18,010 bases of DNA from Clostridiales bacterium. GTDB lineage: Bacteria > Bacillota > Clostridia > Tissierellales > Sedimentibacteraceae. How positions within the stretch are numbered: the first letter of the stretch is position 1; each line of letters starts with the position of its first letter. The stretch spans positions 1 to 18,010 of the forward strand of contig DMJQ01000144.1 in the NCBI GenBank assembly GCA_003457065.1, given 5' to 3'. The position numbers were made by a program, and so were the translations under genes. This document shows, in pieces, positions 1 through 8,568 of this stretch. The notes under the pieces are model-generated. The model saw only the letters and a program-made list of their open reading frames with translations. It did not search any database and was not told where the DNA came from.

Positions 1-747
1 GAAGGCATGAGCCCTGCCCTTCAAATCAAACTGCTGAGGGTCATTCAGGAAGGAGAAATAATGCGTGTTGGAGGCTACAAAATTATCAGCGTCGATGTGA
101 GAATCATCGCTGCTTCCAATCAAAAACTGGAAGACCTTGTAGATGACGGAATATTCAGGAGCGACCTCTATTACCGCCTGAATACCTTACCGATTGAAAT
201 TCCGCCGCTTAGAGAACGCGGCGAAGATATAATGCTGTTATTTGAAAATATTAAAAACGATCTTGGTGGGCATTTTGTCCTATCTCCTCAGGTAAAAAAT
301 GCTTTCATGGCTCATGACTGGAGGGGAAACGTGCGTGAGCTTCGCAACTATGTAGAATATTTAACATACCTGGGAAAAGAATACATATCTTATGAGGACC
401 TACCTCCAAGCTTTCATAAGAAATTATCCAATATAAAAAACAAACGGGACGACAAGGATTTAGATGTAAACCTGTTAAAAAAGCTTGCCGGCAACAAGCT
501 GGATGATTACTGCCTTGTGCTGAAAGTGCTGTATGACGGCTATGTTGAGCAAAAAAACCTGGGAAGGCTGTCGATTGCCGAAAAAGCACAGACAGCAGGG
601 CATTATCTGACTCAGCAGGAAGTTCGTGGCATTTTATATACTTTAAGCAATCTTGGATTGGTTAAAATGTCCCACGGCAGAGGCGGCAGCAAAATAAATG
701 AGCGTGGAATAAAAGTATATAACAACTTAAAAACCGTAAATTTTTAA
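1..747 (+). CDS. Sigma-54-dependent transcriptional activator, C-terminal part (5' end outside window)
   Basis: The reading frame is open to the left edge (first codons Glu-Gly), so only the last 248 residues are visible. They begin in the AAA+ domain just after Walker B (EGMSPALQIKLLRVIQEG). They continue with VRIIAASN, the arginine-finger segment FRSDLYYRLN, the IPPLRERGEDI loop and the sensor-II motif GNVRELRN near residues 108-115. These motifs are diagnostic of activators that use ATP hydrolysis to open sigma-54 RNA polymerase complexes. The end is unusual. Instead of a short Fis-type helix-turn-helix there are about 100 further residues. The last ~60, with ITQQEVRG-like and LSNLGLVKMSHGRGGSKI segments, look like a winged helix. 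The sensory N-terminus is not visible, so ligand and target genes cannot be named. Family assignment is firm; the winged-helix reading is inference. Confidence 0.9.
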   Translation, partial: EGMSPALQIKLLRVIQEGEIMRVGGYKIISVDVRIIAASNQKLEDLVDDGIFRSDLYYRLNTLPIEIPPLRERGEDIMLLFENIKNDLGGHFVLSPQVKNAFMAHDWRGNVRELRNYVEYLTYLGKEYISYEDLPPSFHKKLSNIKNKRDDKDLDVNLLKKLAGNKLDDYCLVLKVLYDGYVEQKNLGRLSIAEKAQTAGHYLTQQEVRGILYTLSNLGLVKMSHGRGGSKINERGIKVYNNLKTVNF

Positions 748-760
748 CCGATAACAAGCA

Positions 761-797
761 TCAATTGGTTAAAGTTGTTATACATTTAACCAATTGA
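761..797. repeat. 13-bp inverted repeat downstream of the sigma-54 activator gene
   Basis: TCAATTGGTTAAA (761-773) and TTTAACCAATTGA (785-797) are perfect complements around an 11-base loop, starting 14 bases after the activator stop codon. The position fits a transcription terminator, but no T-run follows on the plus strand. It could instead be a dyad operator for the downstream acetyltransferase gene or an mRNA 3'-end stabiliser. Confidence 0.5.
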
Positions 798-825
798 ATT
801 CATATGACTTTATTTGTATTTAATA

Positions 826-864
826 GCCGGACATTGAAGGGCATCTCAACTTCATACAACCGGC
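826..864 (+). promoter_or_regulatory. Imperfect palindrome in the leader of the acetyltransferase gene
   Basis: GCCGG (826-830) pairs with CCGGC (860-864), and nested inside it TGAAG (835-839) pairs with CTTCA (850-854). The element ends about 30 bases before the AAGGGGA ribosome binding site of the next gene. It could be an operator or a structured 5' leader. No convincing -35/-10 pair was found nearby, so the role is open. Confidence 0.3.
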
Positions 865-906
865 ATAAATTATACAATTATAAAAAAATAAAGGGGAAGA
901 AGTAAA

Positions 907-1461
907 ATGAGATATGATTCTGATAAAACAGCCGCTCAAAGCAGCACCTGTACTGCTAAATGCGGTGAGAACATGAAAATCGTAATAACTAATGCAGTTC
1001 CGGCAGATCTGGATGATATTGCTGCTCTGGAAGCTGTATGTTTTCCTCCGGCGGAAGCTGCCGAAAAAGAATCTTTTAAAAAAAGAATCGACAGATTTCC
1101 TGAAAGTTTTTTCACGGCAAAAGCTGACGGAAAAATAATCGGCGTTATCAACGGATGTGTGACAAACAGCAATGTATTTTATGATGCAATGTACCACGAT
1201 GATAAGGAACACGTGGAGAACGGAAAAAATCAGACGGTTTTCGGACTTCTTGTGCATCCTGATTATCAAAAAAAGGGAATTGCGGAGGCATTATTAAATC
1301 ATATGATTAATGTTTCAAGAGAGAGAGGAAAGCAGGCAGTAATTCTCACATGCAAGGACAAGCTGATTCATTATTATGAAAAGTTTGGCTTTGTCAACAA
1401 AGGCGTATCGGACTCCGGTCACGGAGGAGCCGTTTGGTACAACATGTATCTGAAACTTTAA
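907..1461 (+). CDS. GNAT family N-acetyltransferase
   Basis: This is a 184-residue protein with the Gcn5-related fold that transfers an acetyl group from acetyl-CoA to an amine. The acetyl-CoA binding motif A is visible as LLVHPDYQKKGIAEALL (about residues 118-134), containing the Q-x-x-G-x-A signature. It is followed by the C-terminal YYEKFGF motif typical of the family. The region around PADLDDIAALEAVCFPPAEAA resembles arylalkylamine-type GNATs, but the substrate cannot be told. The start at 907 has a good AAGGGGA site. An internal ATG at 973 (MKIVITNA), preceded by GGTGAG, matches where most relatives begin, so the first 22 residues may be an extension or untranslated. It is monocistronic and ends in a strong bidirectional terminator. 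No signal peptide or membrane segment is seen. Confidence 0.88.
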   Translation: MRYDSDKTAAQSSTCTAKCGENMKIVITNAVPADLDDIAALEAVCFPPAEAAEKESFKKRIDRFPESFFTAKADGKIIGVINGCVTNSNVFYDAMYHDDKEHVENGKNQTVFGLLVHPDYQKKGIAEALLNHMINVSRERGKQAVILTCKDKLIHYYEKFGFVNKGVSDSGHGGAVWYNMYLKL

Positions 1462-1492
1462 AAAGGTTGGGGACATCAATCCCCAACCTTTT
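1461..1492. terminator. Bidirectional Rho-independent terminator between convergent genes
   Basis: AAAAGGTTGGGG (1461-1472) and CCCCAACCTTTT (1481-1492) form a perfect 12-bp stem with an 8-base loop. The A and T runs flank the GC-rich core on both sides, so it can work in both directions. It overlaps the last base of the acetyltransferase stop codon (1459-1461) and the stop codon of the opposing gene (1491-1493). Confidence 0.9.
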
Positions 1493-2846
1493 ACAGTTTT
1501 TTCATTTCTATCAGTTGAAAGTTCACTTCAAATTCTTCTCTTCTTATTTCCCTGTCCTGGTATTCGCATTCGCCTACCTGATTGTCATATGGATCATGAC
1601 GCCAGTATTTTTTAGGCGGATCAAATTCATGCTGGATTTCTGAATTGGCAACCATTCTGAACGGATCCAGATTTCCGAAATAAAAATTCCATCTTTCCGT
1701 GTTGCCGCTTCGGTATGCGCTTCCTCCGAATGACAGGTCTGCAAACATCCAACCGTAAGGCTCTATATAAAACTGCGCCCAATCGTGGGGGCCAACGTGA
1801 TATTGTGTCACTGCCAGTCCCGACTGCCATCTGGCAGGAATCCCCGCACACCTGCACAGTGTTATGAATAGCAGTGCCTGCACGCCGCAGTCTCCTTTTA
1901 AATTCAGAGCCGCATATTCCGGAATGTTTATGATTGTTGAATATGCTCTCATATATGAATATTTAACATTTTGAGTTATGTAGTCGTATATTTTCCTTGC
2001 TTTTATTAACGAATTTTTTTCATCTCCGATTATTTCCTCGGCCAGCTCCCTGATATAAGGAGTGAACATAATGTGCGGTTCAAATTCCTCCGTATCAAAT
2101 GCAGGCTGTTTTTCCGATACCTTCAAAGGATCGGGGTCATTGTATTTCAAATAATTTTTATATGAGTATTCTACCGAAAATTCCTGATTATCTTCCGGCA
2201 CTGTTTCAAAACATGCTGTCCTGCTGGGGTAGTCTTCATCGGCAATATATTTTGCTTCAGGAATTGTTTTAATTATCTTTATGTCCGACTGCTGACAGTT
2301 TATCGGCAGAGGTAAATGTACTTTTACTTTCTCACCTTTTCTTACTGTTTCATCCTTTAATTTTAAAGATGCCTTTAAATGGATGAAATATGATGAACTG
2401 CCATTTTCCTTAGTAGATTTAACATTTTCATCAAGAAATTTTCCTCTTTTATCATCTGAATCCTCTTTGTTGATTAACCTTGCTTCCAAATCCGGGTTTG
2501 TCTTTATCAATGAGCCATAAAAGCTGTCATTGAAATGTACATTGCCATCCACCAGTATCCAGTCTGCCCTGCTGTCTTCCTGATACTGTACTAATTCTTC
2601 TCTTGTGAAGTCTCTGATGTTGTCCTGCATTTTTTTCAATGCCTGATCAAAAGAATACGGATATTCTCCTTTTATTGTCCTTAATATTTCCTTTTCAAGC
2701 TCCAGCCTTTTTCTCATAGCTGCCGGTATCTGCTTTTTCAGGCGCATGTCGATTAATTTATGCGCCCCCTTAAAGTTTCCGCTGCATTTCAACTTGAGTA
2801 TATCTTCCGGAAGATTTACTTTTAGATATTTTAAGTCTACAAACAT
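1491..2846 (-). CDS. Transglutaminase-like (papain-fold) domain protein
   Basis: This 451-residue protein carries the transglutaminase-like core near its C-terminus. The putative catalytic triad is visible: Cys320 in LKGDCGVQALL, His354 in GPHDWAQFY and Asp370 in WMFADLSFG. This is the arrangement of bacterial transglutaminase-like cysteine proteases and cross-linking enzymes. Residues 1-150 are charged and mostly helical with no recognisable domain. Residues 150-240 look beta-rich, as in the immunoglobulin-like segment often placed before such cores. There is no signal peptide or membrane helix, so a cytoplasmic location is inferred. The start has a good AGGGGGC site. It lies 93 bases downstream of murA in the same direction and may have its own promoter. 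The substrate is unknown; protease, amidase and cross-linker are all possible. Confidence 0.83.
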   Translation of the reverse strand: MFVDLKYLKVNLPEDILKLKCSGNFKGAHKLIDMRLKKQIPAAMRKRLELEKEILRTIKGEYPYSFDQALKKMQDNIRDFTREELVQYQEDSRADWILVDGNVHFNDSFYGSLIKTNPDLEARLINKEDSDDKRGKFLDENVKSTKENGSSSYFIHLKASLKLKDETVRKGEKVKVHLPLPINCQQSDIKIIKTIPEAKYIADEDYPSRTACFETVPEDNQEFSVEYSYKNYLKYNDPDPLKVSEKQPAFDTEEFEPHIMFTPYIRELAEEIIGDEKNSLIKARKIYDYITQNVKYSYMRAYSTIINIPEYAALNLKGDCGVQALLFITLCRCAGIPARWQSGLAVTQYHVGPHDWAQFYIEPYGWMFADLSFGGSAYRSGNTERWNFYFGNLDPFRMVANSEIQHEFDPPKKYWRHDPYDNQVGECEYQDREIRREEFEVNFQLIEMKKL

Positions 2847-2887
2847 TTTTTGCCCCCTGAAATTTATATTATTTAAAAAATTTATTT

Positions 2888-2916
2888 ATAATTCCGCGAT
2901 ACTTACAGCCTTTCAA
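2888..2916 (-). promoter_or_regulatory. Possible promoter for the transglutaminase-like gene
   Basis: Reading the minus strand, TTGAAA (2916-2911) is followed after 17 bases by AATTAT (2893-2888), about 40 bases before the start codon. The -35 is good and the -10 is weak. Transcription could also simply continue from murA, since no terminator is visible in the 93-base gap. Confidence 0.3.
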
Positions 2917-2939
2917 AGCCGTGCTTATTTAATATTGCA

Positions 2940-4205
2940 TCATTCTTCGTCCTTGACTCTTTTTATTTTTGCACCAAGATTCATGAACTTATTTTCTATA
3001 TGCTCATAGCCCCTATCTATATGATATATGTCAGTTACTTCAGTCAATCCTTCAGCTATTAGTCCTGCAATTATGAGAGCCGCCCCTGCTCTTAAGTCGG
3101 TTGCTTGTACCACCGTTCCCTTTAATTCTGCAGTACCTTTAATATCAGCCTGTTTCTTTGTAAACTCAACATTTGCACCCATCTTTCTGATCTCGTTCAC
3201 ATACTTGAATCTGTCCTCGGATACCCCTTCCACAACCGTGCTTTCTCCGTTTAACGACGACAAAAGAACCGTCATCGGCTGTTGCAGATCTGTAGGAAAT
3301 CCTGGATACGGTAATGTCTGTATATTTACGGGAGTCAGTTCACCCTCATAAAAAACTCTCATAGAATCCCCGTATTCTTCGATGCCCACGCCCATTTCCT
3401 TAAGTTTTGCTGTGACAGGCTCAAGATGCTTTGGAATAATATTGTCGATTATAATGTCTCCCTTTGTTGCGGCAGCAGCAATCATATATGTTCCTGCTTC
3501 TATCTGATCCGGAATCACTCTGTATGTGCAGCCCGTAAGTTTTTCTACACCGTTAATTCTGATTACGTCTGTTCCTGCTCCTTTTATATCTGCACCCATT
3601 GAATTTAAAAAGTTTGCCGTGTCAACAATGTGTGGTTCTTTCGCTGCATTTTCGATTATTGTCCTGCCCTCCGCATACACTGCTGCAAGCATTATGTTTA
3701 TTGTAGCTCCTACGCTAACAACATCCAGATAAATTTTGGTTCCGATAAGCCTGTCTGCCTGCACATTGATTCTGCCTTCCGGCGTAATGTCAACAGTAGC
3801 TCCCAGTGCCTCAAACCCCTTGATGTGCTGATCTATCGGTCTTCTACCTATATCGCAGCCGCCAGGAAGCAATGTTGATGCCCTTTTAAACCTGCCTAAG
3901 CCTGCACCAAGCAAGTAATAGGAAGCTCTCATCTTTTTGGACAATCCATTTTTCAAATAACATTCATTTACATTGGATGCATCTACGAAAATTGAAGAGT
4001 CATCAAGATATTTCGCATTCGCTCCCAGTTCAGAAAATATTTCCATAAAAACATTCACATCTTCGATTCTCGGCACATTTTCAATTATGCACTCACCGGG
4101 ACATAGCAGGGTTGCCGGTATTATTGCAACAGCCGCATTTTTAAATCCCCCTATATTTACCTTGCCTTTTAATTTAGTTCCGCCTTCTATAACAAATTTA
4201 GACAT
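2940..4205 (-). CDS. murA: UDP-N-acetylglucosamine 1-carboxyvinyltransferase (MurA)
   Basis: MurA transfers enolpyruvate from phosphoenolpyruvate to UDP-GlcNAc, the first committed step of peptidoglycan synthesis in the cytoplasm. The 421-residue length is standard. Key residues of the family are in place: Lys22-Asn23 (GGFKNAA), the loop cysteine Cys117 in [12 protein letters not shown] (the fosfomycin-target Cys115 of E. coli), Asp306 in FPTDLQQ and Arg398 in [10 protein letters not shown]. Because the loop residue is Cys and not Asp, fosfomycin sensitivity is expected from family knowledge. The start has a GAGGAA site seven bases upstream. It follows yycI of the WalRK locus after a 233-base gap that holds direct repeats and hairpins, so it may be read from the wal promoter, from its own, or both. 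Many Firmicutes have two MurA paralogues; which one this is cannot be decided here. Confidence 0.97.
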   Translation of the reverse strand: MSKFVIEGGTKLKGKVNIGGFKNAAVAIIPATLLCPGECIIENVPRIEDVNVFMEIFSELGANAKYLDDSSIFVDASNVNECYLKNGLSKKMRASYYLLGAGLGRFKRASTLLPGGCDIGRRPIDQHIKGFEALGATVDITPEGRINVQADRLIGTKIYLDVVSVGATINIMLAAVYAEGRTIIENAAKEPHIVDTANFLNSMGADIKGAGTDVIRINGVEKLTGCTYRVIPDQIEAGTYMIAAAATKGDIIIDNIIPKHLEPVTAKLKEMGVGIEEYGDSMRVFYEGELTPVNIQTLPYPGFPTDLQQPMTVLLSSLNGESTVVEGVSEDRFKYVNEIRKMGANVEFTKKQADIKGTAELKGTVVQATDLRAGAALIIAGLIAEGLTEVTDIYHIDRGYEHIENKFMNLGAKIKRVKDEE

Positions 4206-4230
4206 AAATAATTCCTCAATTCTTGTTTTT

Positions 4231-4333
4231 TATGTATACAATTGTCTTAAACTTCACGGAAGCTTTCCCGTGAAATGTCAGAAATTTTTATATGCACACA
4301 GTTGTCTCATGCTCCATGAGTGCTTTCATGAAA
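4231..4333 (-). repeat. Two imperfect ~45-bp direct repeats with hairpins, upstream of murA
   Basis: Unit A (4231-4275) and unit B (4291-4333) start exactly 60 bases apart. By eye they agree at about 30 of 43 positions with one 2-base gap; both share TATG-n-A-n-ACA-n-TTGTCT and GCTTTC. Unit A contains TTCACGG (4253-4259) paired with CCGTGAA (4268-4274). Unit B contains CTCATG (4307-4312) paired with CATGAG (4315-4320), and the 12-base palindrome CTTTCATGAAAG (4322-4333). The block fills the gap between yycI and murA. It may be a tandem operator, a structured murA 5' leader, or a duplicated small dispersed repeat. It is not coding, and no T-box, SRP or known riboswitch signature was seen in it. 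Confidence 0.6.
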
Positions 4334-4438
4334 GAAACTGCTGCATGAATGAATATCTCTAATCAAATAAAATTTAGGTTTCTTTAATAATTTCATCATA
4401 TAATGATATAATAAAATCCGTGTGTTTTCAATACAATG

Positions 4439-5296
4439 TTAATCTATCTTATAAGTCTCATAAATATTGATGACCGATAAGTGTTTTTGAGTTCCGTCAC
4501 TAAAAATAACTTTCCACACAGGATAAGAACTTATTCCCGAAATGAACTTCCAATTCTCATCTTCTACACTATAATATGTCATTTCTATCCCGATGATTTC
4601 CTTATTTTCCACATCATTATGAGACAAAAGGCTCGGTAATGCTTCAGCTGCCGAAAAAGTTCGAACTTTTTCAGCTGATTCCTTTACTGAAATAATATTT
4701 TGCATTTCTAACTTATAAATTCCTTCTTTGTCGAAATAAAAATACATGTATGAATTATCTATGCTGAAATTATTATATTTTTTTGTATAAACAACCAATG
4801 CACCATCATCGGAAATATTCCTGTAATCTTCCGAATATCCGGATGCATCAATCCTTTTTGACTCAATGAACTTATTTATATCTTTTGTTATTGTGTCTTC
4901 AGTGCTTAACTTTCCGCTTATTTTTTCTCTTAAAGTGTAATGAAGCTTCTTGCCGTCAGTTATTTCAAGAATTTCCCCGTTTTCGTTCTGGTACAGTGTC
5001 ACATCTTCCGCAGGTTCCGGACCGGAACCTAAAAAACGGCTGAGAAGCACCTTGTCTATATTAATTATTTCATATTCGGTATCCAGGACATGAAGCATGT
5101 ACGTTTCTTCAGGCAGTTCACAGTTGACCGCAATATTTTTTTCCTTTAAAATATTCTTAACATCTTCTGTAAATGCCTTGTCTGCCGTCACATTATATTC
5201 ATCGGAAAAAATATCATTATAAGAAGAAACAAATAAAAAAATATTTAAAATAATAAACGCCGTAATCAGTATCGTATTTATTTTATTCCAATCCAT
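4439..5296 (-). CDS. yycI: YycI-like regulator of the WalK histidine kinase
   Basis: This 285-residue protein has a short cytoplasmic N-terminus starting MDWNK and one transmembrane segment (about residues 7-25). The rest is an extracytoplasmic, beta-rich domain ending in PVWKVIFSDGTQKHLSVINIYETYKID. The MDWNK start plus one anchor is typical of YycI. In Bacillus subtilis, YycI and YycH contact the WalK membrane helices and dampen kinase activity; in Staphylococcus aureus they act positively. It follows yycH after a 16-base gap and is translated from an AGGATGTGA site, so it belongs to the walRK-yycHI transcription unit. Sequence identity to characterised YycI proteins looks low; the call rests on topology, the N-terminal motif and gene order. 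Confidence 0.85.
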   Translation of the reverse strand: MDWNKINTILITAFIILNIFLFVSSYNDIFSDEYNVTADKAFTEDVKNILKEKNIAVNCELPEETYMLHVLDTEYEIINIDKVLLSRFLGSGPEPAEDVTLYQNENGEILEITDGKKLHYTLREKISGKLSTEDTITKDINKFIESKRIDASGYSEDYRNISDDGALVVYTKKYNNFSIDNSYMYFYFDKEGIYKLEMQNIISVKESAEKVRTFSAAEALPSLLSHNDVENKEIIGIEMTYYSVEDENWKFISGISSYPVWKVIFSDGTQKHLSVINIYETYKID

Positions 5297-5312
5297 ATTT
5301 AATCACATCCTG

Positions 5313-6701
5313 TTACCACTCTTCAATTAATTTGCCTGACATAGCATTGAATATATAGGTTTTATCTCTCGTTTCTACAACCCAGACAACTCTTAATACC
5401 TGCTCTTTTGTGATTCTTGACAAGTCAAAATAGCCGAGATATATGCTGCTGATTTCTTTTATTTTAGCCTGTTTCAACGGCTTAAGTTCAGTAACATCAC
5501 TTGTTGCTTCCGCTTCTGAGCCGTAATCTATATTTCCGGCTATGACATCAACTGCTGGAATTATTTGAATTTTATTCATTTTATCCATTTGAGTCTCATC
5601 GATTTTTCTTATAAATCTTTTGTAGGAAAGTACATTGTCGCCTACAACCTCAATCTGCAATGCAGCATTTTCTCTGACCTTGCTGAATAAAATCGGTCTG
5701 TTTAAAATTTTGTATGAAAATGTGTACCTGTACCCGTAATTTCCTTCATGCTCAATGCTTTCAACATCACTCAGATATCCGTCCTCAGGCAGTCCCAGGA
5801 ACTCTTTCATAAATCCAACTGCCGTCACAAGACTCTTATATACGTTTGATGAATTCTTCAGCTCAGCTGTCGTGTCATAAAAATCCAGCAGACCTTCAGA
5901 ATTTATTTTAAGAATTTTTTCGGTTCTGTACATATACACCAGATTCCCGTTTACTTCAACTGATTTTCTAACATAATCATAATTGCTTTTAAAATAATCT
6001 TTTGCTATCTTATTTATTTTTTCAGTATCAAAAACATCAAGCTCCGACTGAACAAAGACAGGGTTCAAGGCCGTTGTCTCCAGAGGAATGGCAGTCTGAA
6101 TCATTTCCTCACCTATTTTCTGATCAAAAGCATACCGTGTTTCACTGTTAAAATCAAGCTGTCTGGCTATATCGGCTATTTCCTGTGTATTAATGCCGTC
6201 GCTTTCAATCTTTACCGTATTCTCCCCGTTGTAAATATATATGGAATTTGCATTTTCCAAGTCTATTATGACATTTTTTATGCTTTTAATTTTTTTATCC
6301 ACATCTTTGTTGTCTATTTTCATGTGTCCCGTGAATATTTCTGCAGGTATATTTGTACTGAAATCAAATTTTACGTACTGGGAAGGAAATGCGGCAGATT
6401 CATTTATTCTGCTGCTGCTAAAAACATTAAAAGCATCCTGCATCACATGCACAGCTTTACCCCACATATCCTGCTCATCAGAATATGTGATTGTGTAGTT
6501 GTCATTGTATTTAATTACATTTTTAATTGGTCTGATTACACTCCACATATCAGCGGCAATTTCATCCAGCCTGCTGCTTTCGTCTTCATCTTTTCCGTAC
6601 TCCAGAAAATCCGGAAGTTTCAGCCACACATTGCTGCTTAAATAAACACAGACCAGAACCATTGCAACCAATATTATGTTCTTTGCTTTACCTTGTTTCA
6701 T
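5313..6701 (-). CDS. yycH: YycH-like regulator of the WalK histidine kinase
   Basis: This is a 462-residue membrane-anchored protein. Residues 1-6 are basic, residues 8-24 (NIILVAMVLVCVYLSSNVW) form a single transmembrane helix, and the remainder is extracytoplasmic. The pattern matches YycH, which pairs with YycI and touches the WalK transmembrane helices to tune its activity. Segments such as YVRKSVEVNGNLVYMYRTEKIL and the C-terminal VLRVVWVVETRDKTYIFNAMSGKLIEEW resemble the repeated beta folds of the YycH ectodomain. It starts 9 bases after the walK stop with an AAGAGGT site, indicating translational linkage with walK. Length is in the usual range for the family. Whether it activates or represses WalK here cannot be read from sequence. 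Confidence 0.87.
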   Translation of the reverse strand: MKQGKAKNIILVAMVLVCVYLSSNVWLKLPDFLEYGKDEDESSRLDEIAADMWSVIRPIKNVIKYNDNYTITYSDEQDMWGKAVHVMQDAFNVFSSSRINESAAFPSQYVKFDFSTNIPAEIFTGHMKIDNKDVDKKIKSIKNVIIDLENANSIYIYNGENTVKIESDGINTQEIADIARQLDFNSETRYAFDQKIGEEMIQTAIPLETTALNPVFVQSELDVFDTEKINKIAKDYFKSNYDYVRKSVEVNGNLVYMYRTEKILKINSEGLLDFYDTTAELKNSSNVYKSLVTAVGFMKEFLGLPEDGYLSDVESIEHEGNYGYRYTFSYKILNRPILFSKVRENAALQIEVVGDNVLSYKRFIRKIDETQMDKMNKIQIIPAVDVIAGNIDYGSEAEATSDVTELKPLKQAKIKEISSIYLGYFDLSRITKEQVLRVVWVVETRDKTYIFNAMSGKLIEEW

Positions 6702-6710
6702 GAATACCTC

Positions 6711-8513
6711 TTAATTGGACTCAGGAATTGTAATGATAACTTCAGTTCCTTTATTTACTTCACTGTTTACATTCAATGTACTGCCGTGAGCTTCAGCTAT
6801 CTGTTTAGCTATTGAAAGTCCGAGACCGGTTCCGCCCAGCTCTCTTGACCTTGCCTTATCTACCCTGTAGAATCTTTCAAAAACTCTTGCCTGGTCTTCC
6901 TTAGGAATTCCGATTCCGTCATCTTTTACACTTATATTGATTTTGCCGTTTTCCTTGTGTACATTGATCCATATATTGCCGTTTTCCGGTGTGTATTTGA
7001 CTGCATTTCCCGCAATATTCAATAATATCTGTTCGAAACCGTCTCTGTCAAAAAAAACACTTATGTCAGGCTGAATGGGTGCTATACGCATGGATATATT
7101 TTTATTTTTCGCCTGTATTGAAAGTTTCTTTGCAATCTGGCTGATTATTTCATTAAGATTTATATCTTCTTTCTTCCATTTTGTCTGTTCATAATCCATT
7201 CGAGACAATTTCAATAAATCGCTGACCATTCGAGACATGCGGTCACTTTCTGAATTTATGACATTCAGGAAATCCTCTGCTGTCTGCCTTTCTTCAAGGG
7301 CACCGTCAAGCAGCGTTTCCGTGTAGCTTTTGATTGTTGTGATAGGAGTTTTCAATTCATGTGAAACATTGGCAACGAACTCTTTTTGCAGCTTATCGAT
7401 TTTATATTGCTCCGTAATGTTTTTTAATACAATAATCACGCCCCCGATTTCATTCTGGTTATTCTTGAACGGCGCGTAGTCTACATTATAAGTTTCTCCG
7501 TTCTGTTCTAAAATTTCGGTGCCATGATATTTTTTCAACTTTAAATTTGCCAAAACCATGCTTTCATTTATTTTCTTAACCACATCATCATATTTCTCTT
7601 CTTCACTTGTCAATGACAACAGGTTTTTGGCAACGGGATTTGCATGAATTATGTTTCCGGCCGTATCAACAGTCAGAACTCCGTCAGCCATATATTTAAA
7701 TGTGGTTTCCATCTTGCTTTTTTCCTGCTGAAGAGTCGACATGTATCTTTTAAGCTCATCAATAAGGAAATTGAACATTGCTCCAAGCTGCCCGATTTCA
7801 TCGTTTGACTTAACATTTACTTTCTGGTCGAAATCTCCCTGTGACATTTGTTTTGCTTTAGCTGTCAGCTCCTTAATCGGACCTGTTATACTTGAAGACA
7901 GCACAAGTCCCAGAAAAATTGTCAGAGTCAGCGCCATAATGGTTGCCTGAGTCATAATTTCCTTGGATTTATTTACCGTATTATAAATATAATCAATATT
8001 ATTGGAAAGATAAATGTATCCCTTAATATTTCCGTTCGTATTTACCGGATATGACATGTGATAGAGGGTCGGTGTCTTTTTTTCCTCTCTGGACGGATCC
8101 GGAAACTGGTCGAGAGGAGCTATGAATTTCACATTGCCGCTCAGTGATTTTGTAAGAATGTAGTTATTAATCTGGCTTGCGTTAAAAGCACTCCGATTTA
8201 TTATGTCTTCGGCACTTCCTGCAATTACGGTTTTTTGATCATCATTCAAAATAACATATAAATCCTCATTGTAGCCTATTTGAATGCTTTTAATATTTTC
8301 CTGAATCTCTTCGATATTTTCACTCCAGTTTTCTGCCTTTAAAGCATCCGAAGAAGCCAGGATGGATTTTATTCGCGTCTCCATATTTGATCTGTTAACT
8401 TCCAGCTGAATGTCTTCAAGCTGGTTCACTATATAAATTCCCACTATGGACATAGCAAGAAACACAAGCAAAAAATAAATTAATATGAATCTCCATCTAA
8501 TACTTTTAAACAT
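6711..8513 (-). CDS. walK: WalK (YycG) sensor histidine kinase
   Basis: This 600-residue kinase has the full WalK layout. Transmembrane helix 1 is at about 9-29, followed by an extracellular Cache/PAS-like sensor at about 31-185. Helix 2 is at about 190-208 and the HAMP region at about 209-262. A cytoplasmic PAS at about 265-370 includes GVLTVDTAGNIIHANPVAKNLL. The HisKA domain holds the phospho-acceptor His385 in VANVSHELKTPI. The ATPase domain shows the N box NIAGNAVKYT (499-508), G1 DDGIGIP and G2 GGTGLGLSIAK. WalK phosphorylates WalR and controls cell-wall hydrolase and envelope genes. It is followed by yycH and yycI, as in other Firmicutes. A 209-base, repeat-bearing gap separates it from walR, whereas these genes are usually close. 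The start has a GGGAGAAAG site. Confidence 0.96.
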   Translation of the reverse strand: MFKSIRWRFILIYFLLVFLAMSIVGIYIVNQLEDIQLEVNRSNMETRIKSILASSDALKAENWSENIEEIQENIKSIQIGYNEDLYVILNDDQKTVIAGSAEDIINRSAFNASQINNYILTKSLSGNVKFIAPLDQFPDPSREEKKTPTLYHMSYPVNTNGNIKGYIYLSNNIDYIYNTVNKSKEIMTQATIMALTLTIFLGLVLSSSITGPIKELTAKAKQMSQGDFDQKVNVKSNDEIGQLGAMFNFLIDELKRYMSTLQQEKSKMETTFKYMADGVLTVDTAGNIIHANPVAKNLLSLTSEEEKYDDVVKKINESMVLANLKLKKYHGTEILEQNGETYNVDYAPFKNNQNEIGGVIIVLKNITEQYKIDKLQKEFVANVSHELKTPITTIKSYTETLLDGALEERQTAEDFLNVINSESDRMSRMVSDLLKLSRMDYEQTKWKKEDINLNEIISQIAKKLSIQAKNKNISMRIAPIQPDISVFFDRDGFEQILLNIAGNAVKYTPENGNIWINVHKENGKINISVKDDGIGIPKEDQARVFERFYRVDKARSRELGGTGLGLSIAKQIAEAHGSTLNVNSEVNKGTEVIITIPESN

Positions 8514-8568
8514 ACTTTCTCCCTGTTCGCCGGCGGTACTGTTCCATAGGTATTATCAGGCAGCTGTT

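Noticed and set aside
820..1269. Long minus-strand open frame opposite the acetyltransferase gene
   Set aside because: It is a shadow of the GNAT gene: no ribosome site, no recognisable domain, and the plus-strand frame has clear family motifs.
3028..4362. Several plus-strand open frames opposite murA
   Set aside because: They lie antisense to an unambiguous MurA with all key residues, and their translations have the low-complexity Ser/Phe/Ile-rich look of shadow frames.
4206..4438. T-box or CRISPR-like array before murA
   Set aside because: Only two imperfect units are present, with no constant repeat and variable spacer pattern. The T-box AGGGTGG sequence is missing.
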